NCBI GenBank assembly: GCA_947627585.1
Contig: CANQWP010000016.1
Location: 1-12,596, forward strand
Length of the DNA stretch: 12,596 bases
Direction: 5' to 3'
Origin: an uncultured Clostridia bacterium
GTDB lineage: Bacteria; Bacillota; Clostridia; Christensenellales; UBA1242
Made by a program: the position numbers and the translations under genes. How positions within the stretch are numbered: the first letter of the stretch is position 1; each line of letters starts with the position of its first letter. This document shows, in pieces, positions 1 through 5,377 of this stretch. The notes beneath the pieces were generated by a model. That model did not search any database. It saw only the letters and a program-made list of their open reading frames with translations, and was not told the DNA's origin.

Positions 1-1
1 T

Positions 2-556
2 GTTTGCAAAGAGATGGGCCTTTCTGCAAAACAACTTGAAAGCGGATTGAATTTTGTTATGCCTGTTGAAGGACGTTTTAATGTCGCAAAAATTGACGGC
101 AAATATGTTGTGATTGACTTTGCGCATTCTCCTGACGGCATCGAAAAAGTCCTCAAAACTGCCAAATCGTTGACGGACAAAAAACTTTGGGTTGTTTTTG
201 GGTGCGGAGGAAATCGCGACAAGGACAAAAGGCACAAAATGGGAAAGATTGCGGAAAAATATGCCGACTTTGTTTGCTTGACCGATGACAACCCTCGCTT
301 TGAAAAGTCTTTGGACATCATTGCGGACATCGAAAAAGGCATGTCAAGGCCACATTTTGTCGAACCGGACAGAAAAAAAGCGGTCGAAATGGTCGTTGAA
401 AAGGCGCAAAGTGGCGACATTGTGGTCATTGCCGGAAAGGGCGCGGAGAAATATCAAATTGTTGGCGATCAAAAGATTCCTTACAACGATTTTGATGTTG
501 TTTATGGCCTTTTCAAAAACACTGATCCAACAAGAATGAGGGGGAGAGAATTTTGA
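2..556 (+). CDS. murE: MurE, UDP-N-acetylmuramyl-tripeptide synthetase (5' truncated)
   Basis: This is the C-terminal part of the cytosolic Mur ligase that adds the third amino acid to UDP-MurNAc-L-Ala-D-Glu, using ATP. The frame is open to the window edge, so the first ATG at 14 is internal and the gene begins upstream. Visible Mur ligase landmarks are the GRF stretch at the central/C-terminal domain border, DFAHSPDG (family DYAHTPD), GCGGNRDKDKR (family GCGGDRDKGKR), DNPRFE at bases 287-304 and AGKGAEKYQ near the end. In characterised MurE enzymes DNPR binds meso-diaminopimelate, so DAP-type peptidoglycan is inferred. The usual AGKGHE reads AGKGAE here, a His-to-Ala change, while the Gly and Glu that contact DAP remain. 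The stop overlaps the mraY start by four bases, suggesting translational coupling. Identity is secure; only about 184 residues are visible. Confidence 0.95.
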   Translation, partial: VCKEMGLSAKQLESGLNFVMPVEGRFNVAKIDGKYVVIDFAHSPDGIEKVLKTAKSLTDKKLWVVFGCGGNRDKDKRHKMGKIAEKYADFVCLTDDNPRFEKSLDIIADIEKGMSRPHFVEPDRKKAVEMVVEKAQSGDIVVIAGKGAEKYQIVGDQKIPYNDFDVVYGLFKNTDPTRMRGREF

Positions 557-1527
557 TTGAAATTAAATTCATTGTTTGCGGACTGTTGTGCTTGATTTTT
601 GCTTCGGCAATTGGGCCGATGGTGCTTTTGATGTGCAAAAAGCTGCACGCATCACAAAGCATTTTGCATTATGTGGACAAGCACGCCAGCAAAGAGGGCA
701 CGCCTACAATGGGCGGACTGATTTTTTTGGCGGCACTTCTTTTGTCCGCTTGCTTTTTGCTTGAAGAGGGCTCTTTTTTTGCTTGGTTTGCGGTTGCTGT
801 GACGTTTGCCTATGCACTTTTGGGCTTTTTGGACGATTTTTTGAAGGTCCACTTTCATCACAATGAGGGCTTGAAGCCCTATCAAAAAATTGTTGGACAA
901 GTTGGCATCGCGCTGATTGTGGCAATTTTTCTTTATCTTTCTGGGCGGACAAGCCTGACTTTTTTTGGCTTTTCTTTTGACATTGGCTGGGCAGTCATTC
1001 CGCTTGTTGTGCTGGTGCTTGTTGCCACGGCAAACAGTGTGAATTTGACCGATGGGCTCGATGGGCTGGCAGGCGGAGTGAGTTTTGTGTATATCTTGAT
1101 TTTCGGCGTGATTTTGGCGCTTTATGGAGCAAAAAATGCGGAGTTATCAAATCTCGCCATGATTTCATTTGGGCTTTGCGGCGGAATTTTGGGCTTTTTG
1201 CTTTTCAACTGCTTTCCCGCCAAAATCTTCATGGGCGACACCGGCTCTTTGGCTCTTGGGGGCTTTATAGGGGTGGTCGGCTGCCTCTCGGGACTGGAAC
1301 TTCTCATTCCAATCATGGGGGTGATGTTTGTGCTTTCGGCACTTTCGGACATCATTCAAGTGGCTCATTTCAAACGCACTCACAAACGTGTCTTTTTGAT
1401 GGCGCCACTCCATCATCATTTTGAGCAAAAAGGTGTGCATGAAAATCGAATTGTGACAGTATATATAATTGTGACGATGGCCGTCTCGCTGGCGGTGCTT
1501 GTGGGGGTTTTGGCCGTCGGAATTTGA
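553..1527 (+). CDS. mraY: MraY, phospho-N-acetylmuramoyl-pentapeptide transferase
   Basis: This polytopic membrane enzyme transfers phospho-MurNAc-pentapeptide to undecaprenyl phosphate, forming lipid I. The 324 residues match the usual family length. Signature motifs are all present: GTPTMGG (49-55), the DDFLK Mg-binding segment (94-98), NSVNLTDGLDGLA (161-173), MGDTGS (227-232) and the triple-His APLHHHFEQKG (285-294). About ten hydrophobic helices separate them. The start is a TTG at 553 that overlaps the murE stop (TTGA); a strong AGGGGGAG ribosome binding site lies just upstream and supports it. The gene order murE-mraY-murD is that of the Bacillus dcw cluster, so lipid I substrate synthesis and its membrane transfer are encoded together. 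Nothing is odd apart from the TTG start. Confidence 0.97.
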   Translation: MIEIKFIVCGLLCLIFASAIGPMVLLMCKKLHASQSILHYVDKHASKEGTPTMGGLIFLAALLLSACFLLEEGSFFAWFAVAVTFAYALLGFLDDFLKVHFHHNEGLKPYQKIVGQVGIALIVAIFLYLSGRTSLTFFGFSFDIGWAVIPLVVLVLVATANSVNLTDGLDGLAGGVSFVYILIFGVILALYGAKNAELSNLAMISFGLCGGILGFLLFNCFPAKIFMGDTGSLALGGFIGVVGCLSGLELLIPIMGVMFVLSALSDIIQVAHFKRTHKRVFLMAPLHHHFEQKGVHENRIVTVYIIVTMAVSLAVLVGVLAVGI

Positions 1528-1543
1528 TTTTCGGGTGGCCTTG

Positions 1544-2842
1544 ATGAAACTGAAAAACAAACACGTTTTGGTGTATGGACTTGGGGACAGTGGACGAGCC
1601 TCAATCAAACTTCTCAAAAATCTTGGCGCGCACGTCAGTTTTTATGACGACAACGTTAAGTTTTTTGATTATATTGGCTTTGAGCGCGAGCCAAGAAAAA
1701 AATGGGACTTGGTGGTGATGAGCCCGGGCATAAAATGCCATGAGAACGAACTTTTGCAGTGGCTTGAAAATGAAAAAGTGCCAGTGATCAGCGAACTTGA
1801 CCTTGCCTATCTTCACAGCAAAGGCAAAATCATTGCTGTGACCGGCACAAATGGAAAAACAACGGTCAGCATGCTTGCGCACTATATTTTGAAAGCGGCG
1901 GGCAAGGAGACTTTTTTGTGCGGAAACGTTGGCCTTCCATTTTCAGCAGTTTGCGAAAAAACGACCAAAAACAGCATCACAGTGTGCGAAGTTTCAAATT
2001 TTCAGCTTGAAACAAGCCGTTTTTTTCGCGCGGACGTCTCCACAATTTTAAACGTCAAGCCCGACCACTTGGACAGACACGGAAGTTTCGAGGAATATTT
2101 GCGCGTGAAGTGCAAAATTGCCGAAAATTTGAAGCGCAGCGATCTTTTGGTGCTCAATCTTGACGATGATGTCACAAAAAAACTTGACCTGCACAAAAAG
2201 ACCAAATATTTTTCCAAAAACGGCCTAAAACACGGCACTGGAGTTTGGAAAAATCAAATTTATGTCGGCAGAAAGAAAATCATAAGCGTCAGCGACATTC
2301 CGCTGAAAGGCGAAAAAAATTTGGAGAATGTGCTGGCAGCGGTGGCTGTGACGACGCCATTTAAGATTGATGAGCAGGCCTATTTCACCGCCATCAAAAA
2401 TTTTTCGCCGGCAAGTCATCGAATGGAGAATTTGGGCAGAGTTTTTGGCGTGACTTTCATCGACGACAGCAAGGCTACCAATGTGGCGTCAACAATCGCG
2501 TGCGTTGAGGCTTTTGCCGGCGAGGACATTTGGCTTTTGATGGGTGGGCAGGGCAAAGACATCGACTATGACGACCTTTTCAAAATCGGCTTTAACATCA
2601 AAAGAGTGGTTTGCTTTGGCCAAGAGCGAGAAAACATCTCCAAAAGCGCACAAAAATTTGCCTATAAAACTCAGGTGTTTGAAAAGTTTGCGCCGGCAGT
2701 GGAGTTTTGCATGAAAAACGCCAAAGAAGGCGATTTTGTGATTTTGTCGCCGGGGTGCGCAAGTTTTGACGAGTTTTCGAGTTATGCCGAGCGAGGAGAA
2801 AAGTTCAAGAAAATTGTTTTGGGCAAATTGGAAGAAAGCTGA
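1544..2842 (+). CDS. murD: MurD, UDP-N-acetylmuramoyl-L-alanine--D-glutamate ligase
   Basis: This cytosolic ATP-dependent ligase adds D-glutamate to UDP-MurNAc-L-Ala. The 432 residues fit the family (about 430-450). An N-terminal Rossmann-like segment (VLVYGLGDSG) precedes the ATP-binding loop TGTNGKTT (100-107). The segment PDHLDRHGSFEEYLRVK follows, whose final Lys189 corresponds to the carbamylated lysine of Mur ligases. Later come HRMENLG, FIDDSKATN and LSPGCASFDEFSSYAERG in the C-terminal domain. The frame is open from 1499 inside mraY, but the ATG at 1544 starts the conserved MKLKNKHVLVYG and has a GGGTGG ribosome binding site, leaving 16 bases after the mraY stop. It belongs to the same transcription unit as murE and mraY. 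Confidence 0.95.
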   Translation: MKLKNKHVLVYGLGDSGRASIKLLKNLGAHVSFYDDNVKFFDYIGFEREPRKKWDLVVMSPGIKCHENELLQWLENEKVPVISELDLAYLHSKGKIIAVTGTNGKTTVSMLAHYILKAAGKETFLCGNVGLPFSAVCEKTTKNSITVCEVSNFQLETSRFFRADVSTILNVKPDHLDRHGSFEEYLRVKCKIAENLKRSDLLVLNLDDDVTKKLDLHKKTKYFSKNGLKHGTGVWKNQIYVGRKKIISVSDIPLKGEKNLENVLAAVAVTTPFKIDEQAYFTAIKNFSPASHRMENLGRVFGVTFIDDSKATNVASTIACVEAFAGEDIWLLMGGQGKDIDYDDLFKIGFNIKRVVCFGQERENISKSAQKFAYKTQVFEKFAPAVEFCMKNAKEGDFVILSPGCASFDEFSSYAERGEKFKKIVLGKLEES

Positions 2843-2850
2843 AACAAATT

Positions 2851-2950
2851 TGTCATTCTGATTGAAGCGCAGCGGAATGAAGAATCTCAATAAGCCAGGG
2901 ACTAAAAACACTCTGGCCAGCCAAGATTCTATTCTCCATCAAGGATGGCT
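2851..2950. repeat. Hairpin-forming dispersed repeat unit between murD and ftsW
   Basis: The murD-ftsW gap contains TGTCATTCTGA (2851-2861), GCGCAGCGG and AATGAAGAATCTC (2876-2888). From memory, this resembles a family of intergenic repeats of the type GTCATTCTGAGCGAAGCGAAGAATCTC found in many unrelated bacterial genomes. Two inverted repeats are visible. TCATTC (2853-2858) pairs with GAATGA (2875-2880). AGAATCT (2881-2887) pairs with AGATTCT (2924-2930), enclosing an inner GCCAG/CTGGC pair (2894-2898 / 2913-2917). No T-run follows, so it is not a typical terminator. The frame is open through it, but it precedes a good ftsW ribosome binding site and is unlikely to be translated. The right border is uncertain. 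Confidence 0.6.
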
Positions 2951-2969
2951 ATCAAAAAAAGGAGTTTGT

Positions 2970-3866
2970 GTGAAGGCAAAAGCGAACAATAAAATTTGGA
3001 CAAGCATTTTTGAAAAAGAAAAAAGCCAAAAGCGTATCTTTTCAAAGCGTGAAGTGGCGGTGATTTTTCTTGTGCTTGGCCTGGCGCTTTTTGGCTGCTT
3101 GATGGTTTTCAGCGCAAGTTCCTATTCCGCCGCCTATCACTATGGCAACAAATTTTTCTTTCTTTTCAAGCAACTTTTTGGGGTGGCACTAGGCATTGCT
3201 GCCATGTTCTTTTTTGCGTTTGTGGACTATCACATTTTGCAGAAATTTCGCTGGTGGGTGCTGGGTGCAAGCGTGATTTTGCTGGTTTTGGTGTTTGTGC
3301 CGGGCTTTGGTGTGCAAAGCTATGGCGCAAATCGCTGGGTCAATTTTTTTGGCATTTCGGTGCAGCCAAGCGAAATCGCAAAATTTGCATTGGTGCTGTT
3401 TCTTGCGTGCTATTTGTCGCAAAAACACGACAGCATCAAAACTTTCAAGGGGCTTTTGCCGCCACTTGCCATTGCCGGACTTTTGTGTCTTTTGGTCATC
3501 ATTGAGCCGTCCATGAGCGTGACAATGTGCCTTGGGCTTGTGACATTTTTCATGCTGATTGTTGGGGGCATGAGTAAAAAACACGCCCTTCTTTTCTCTT
3601 GTGCGGGAGCGTGCGCCGTGCCGGTGTTGATTCTTTCTGAGCCATATCGCATGAAACGCCTTTTTGCCTTTCTTGACCCGTGGGCGACGCCGCAAGGCGA
3701 GGGCTTTCAACTCATTCAATCTTTGTATGGTCTTGGAAATGGTGGTTGGTTTGGCGTCGGGCTTTTTCAGTCGCGACAAAAATATCTTTTTTTGCCGTTT
3801 GCCGAAAGCGACTTCATTTTTTCGATAATTGGCGAGGACTCGGCCTTGTTGGGTGCGTTCTCTTGA
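2970..3866 (+). CDS. ftsW: FtsW/SpoVE-type SEDS peptidoglycan glycosyltransferase, N-terminal part before a frameshift
   Basis: SEDS membrane proteins polymerise lipid II into glycan strands with a partner class B PBP. The GTG at 2970 is chosen because AGGAG (2960-2964) lies five bases upstream; the frame is open further up, but only through a repeat unit. Family landmarks are MVFSASSYSA after the first helix, GANRW..FFGISVQPSEIAKFAL, EPYRMKRLFAFLDPWATPQGEGFQLIQS, and LPFAESDFIFSIIGED, which retains the Asp of the catalytic TDF segment. After GED (bases 3831-3839) the frame yields a non-family tail and stops at 3866. The family continuation reads on in the -1 frame from base 3839, giving about 389 residues in total, a normal length. 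A missing C after GAC, real or from assembly, explains it exactly. FtsW and SpoVE cannot be separated here. Confidence 0.9.
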   Translation: MKAKANNKIWTSIFEKEKSQKRIFSKREVAVIFLVLGLALFGCLMVFSASSYSAAYHYGNKFFFLFKQLFGVALGIAAMFFFAFVDYHILQKFRWWVLGASVILLVLVFVPGFGVQSYGANRWVNFFGISVQPSEIAKFALVLFLACYLSQKHDSIKTFKGLLPPLAIAGLLCLLVIIEPSMSVTMCLGLVTFFMLIVGGMSKKHALLFSCAGACAVPVLILSEPYRMKRLFAFLDPWATPQGEGFQLIQSLYGLGNGGWFGVGLFQSRQKYLFLPFAESDFIFSIIGEDSALLGAFS

Positions 3867-4138
3867 TGGCAGCGTTTTTTGCGCTCGTGTTTTTGCTTTT
3901 CAAAATTGGGCTGAACGCAAAAGATCGCTTCGGCTGCTTGCTCGCATGTGGAGTCGGCATTGTCATTGCCGTGCAAACACTGCTCAACATCGCTGTCGTG
4001 ACGGGCAGCATTCCACCGACCGGCCTTCCACTTCCGTTCATCTCAAGTGGCGGAACATCGGTCGCAGTGTTCATGGCAGGCGTGGGTGTGGCTCTTTCTG
4101 TCAGCCGTCATTCAAGACGAGAAAAAATTGGAAAATAA
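3839..4138 (+). pseudogene. ftsW: FtsW/SpoVE C-terminal part, in the -1 frame after the frameshift
   Basis: Reading from base 3839 gives LGLVGCVLLMAAFFALVFLLF, then the loop NAKDRFGCLLA, VQTLLNIAVVTGSIPPTG and LPLPFISSGGTS. This is the canonical end of FtsW/SpoVE (family PTGLPLPFISYGGSS), with the last membrane helices and a short basic tail (RRE). It joins GED of the preceding frame to form GEDLGLVG, as in intact homologues. It is therefore the 3' third of the same gene, not a separate protein. An ATG at 3866 overlaps the upstream stop (TGATG), so reinitiation is formally possible. That would split the protein inside a membrane helix, and no ribosome binding site precedes it. The segment ends just before a strong terminator. 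Confidence 0.85.
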
Positions 4139-4154
4139 ATTTTCTTACCAATAA

Positions 4155-4182
4155 AAAAAATCATTCTTTTGAATGATTTTTT
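4155..4182. terminator. Bidirectional Rho-independent terminator
   Basis: Arms 4155-4166 and 4171-4182 form a perfect 12-bp stem (ATCATTC/GAATGAT core extended by A-T pairs) with a TTTT loop. On the + strand the T-rich 3' arm runs into TTTTTTATT after ftsW. On the - strand eight T follow the stem (complement of 4153-4160), directly after the stop of the convergent leucine-rich-repeat gene, whose stop codon overlaps the stem. It therefore serves both converging transcripts. Confidence 0.85.
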
Positions 4183-4660
4183 ATTCTTTTCCTTTCGAGC
4201 GGTCATTTGTTTCGGCCAAAATTCCATAAACTTTATGTTTTTCAATTGGCAAAATATCGAAATGTTGTGGCGACGAAAAAGTGTGGACATGTTGCTTTTC
4301 GATGATTGCGCGATGCAATTCTTGCTTAAAAGGCTCGACAAATTTGGTTTCAGTGTAAATGTCAATATGATATGGATCAAATTCATCAAACAATTTGACA
4401 AACTCGCGAATTTGTTGGAGGTTGTTTATGCTCCCTGGAAGAAAAAGCACTTCTCGCAGCCTGAAATTTCGTTCAAAAATTCCTCCAATTTCAACGTCTG
4501 TTTCGACTTTCAAAAATTTTGGAATTATAAGTGTTTTCATTTGGTCCAAATTCCTAAAAGTGCGTGTGTCAACAATGTCGATGTCTTTTGGAATGACAAA
4601 AGTTCCAAAATTTTCTTTTCCCATTTCATAATTATGAACATCTCTAAGAAGTCTTTTCAT
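4181..4660 (-). CDS. Small leucine-rich-repeat (LRR_5/BspA-like) protein of unknown function
   Basis: The 159-residue protein has no signal peptide or membrane helix. Residues 20-98 show about three imperfect units of 23-28 residues. Examples are TFVIPKDIDIVDTRTFRNLD and the segment starting TLIIPKFLKVE; the third starts at EVLFLPGSIN. This spacing of 'IP', hydrophobic and 'F' positions resembles the BspA-type LRR_5 repeat (IPxxVxxIgxxaFxxCxxLxxI). The C-terminal 60 residues are mixed and His-containing, with no recognised motif. Family members are usually long surface proteins, so this short, leaderless form is more likely a cytosolic interaction module or a remnant. The ATG is preceded by AAAGGAGAG, and a strong promoter lies just upstream. 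Being a real gene is well supported; the LRR assignment is inference from repeat spacing. Confidence 0.7.
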   Translation of the reverse strand: MKRLLRDVHNYEMGKENFGTFVIPKDIDIVDTRTFRNLDQMKTLIIPKFLKVETDVEIGGIFERNFRLREVLFLPGSINNLQQIREFVKLFDEFDPYHIDIYTETKFVEPFKQELHRAIIEKQHVHTFSSPQHFDILPIEKHKVYGILAETNDRSKGKE

Positions 4661-4678
4661 GCGCTCTCCTTTGTGCGA

Positions 4679-4707
4679 ATATTATCACAAATAGTTTCTT
4701 TTGTCAA
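4679..4707 (-). promoter_or_regulatory. Sigma-A-type promoter of the LRR gene
   Basis: On the - strand a consensus -35 TTGACA (4702-4707) is followed by a 17-base spacer and TAATAT (4679-4684), preceded by TGA as an extended -10. The ribosome binding site AAAGGAGAG follows. It lies wholly between the alkD-like stop and the LRR start, so the LRR gene can be transcribed independently of the upstream operon. Confidence 0.75.
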
Positions 4708-4717
4708 CACAATGAAA

Positions 4718-5377
4718 TTATTTTCTCAACTTTTGAAGTTCTTGTTTTTGCTCGGCGGTCAGGCGAAAACTCTCGCGCGCTTTGCTTATGGCCTTGCTTT
4801 TGATGAACTCATCTTTGCAATTTTCGATTTCTTTTTTGGCAACTTCAAAATTGATGGTGGCAAGCTCGCAATATAGCCACGCGGTCGCCATTTTGACATA
4901 GAACGCGTCGTTTTCAATTTGCCTAATTTCGCTCAAAAGATCGGGCAGTTTGTCCGTTTTCAAAAAGTTTCGCATAAGGCCAACAAGGCCAACGCGCGTA
5001 GTAAATTCTTTCTCGTTTTTCAAAAGAGAGACAAAAAACTGATAAGCCTTTTCGCCTTTCAAACATTTCAGCGCGCAAACAATGCTGTCACAAGTCAGCC
5101 AGTTGTCGATGTAGGGGAGGATATTTTGCAAATATTCAATTTGCTCGTCCTCATTTTTGAATTGTGCCGCCGAAAAGCCGTACAAAAGGATTTCTTCGGT
5201 GGAAAGATCGCCGTCAAGGTCGATTTGTTCCGGCTCAATCTCGTTTGCGAATTTTTTTAAGAGAGGAATTCGAACGCCAAGAATGGGATAGCGCGACGAA
5301 ACAAACTTGCGGTTGAAGTCCGCATATCTCAAATCGGCATTTTCTCTCAAAAATTTTTTAATGTTTGGCACGGTCAC
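4718..5377 (-). CDS. alkD: AlkD-family DNA alkylation repair glycosylase
   Basis: AlkD proteins are HEAT-like-repeat DNA glycosylases that excise positively charged alkylated bases such as N7-methylguanine and N3-methyladenine. The 219 residues match the family. Conserved segments are DLRYADFN, ILGVRIPLLKKFA, IDNWLTCDS, TTRVGLVGLM, YVKMATAWLY and SKARESFR. The pattern Trp93-x3-Asp97, Arg128 and Trp167 corresponds to Trp109, Asp113, Arg148 and Trp187 of Bacillus cereus AlkD as remembered, so the catalytic site looks intact. The GTG start at 5377 overlaps the TGA of the upstream ABC transporter (GTGA), implying translational coupling. A GTG six bases further in is an alternative start. No link between transporter and repair function is known; the coupling may simply reflect operon structure. 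Confidence 0.88.
   Translation of the reverse strand: MTVPNIKKFLRENADLRYADFNRKFVSSRYPILGVRIPLLKKFANEIEPEQIDLDGDLSTEEILLYGFSAAQFKNEDEQIEYLQNILPYIDNWLTCDSIVCALKCLKGEKAYQFFVSLLKNEKEFTTRVGLVGLMRNFLKTDKLPDLLSEIRQIENDAFYVKMATAWLYCELATINFEVAKKEIENCKDEFIKSKAISKARESFRLTAEQKQELQKLRK

Noticed and set aside
553..556. Absence of murF between murE and mraY
   Set aside because: The Bacillus-type cluster also runs murE-mraY-murD-spoVE with murF elsewhere, so this is normal for the lineage suggested.
3189..3779. A 196-codon - strand frame within ftsW
   Set aside because: It is antisense to clear SEDS coding sequence, and its basic, His/Gln/Lys-rich composition is typical of an antisense shadow.
3818..3845. 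Programmed -1 ribosomal frameshift in ftsW
   Set aside because: No slippery heptamer at the junction. A slip on the earlier T-run would replace the conserved IIGED, so a missing base is the simpler explanation.
4169..4876. A 235-codon open frame on the + strand
   Set aside because: It is antisense to the LRR and alkD-like genes, has Phe/Lys-rich noise composition, and runs across a terminator and an opposing promoter.
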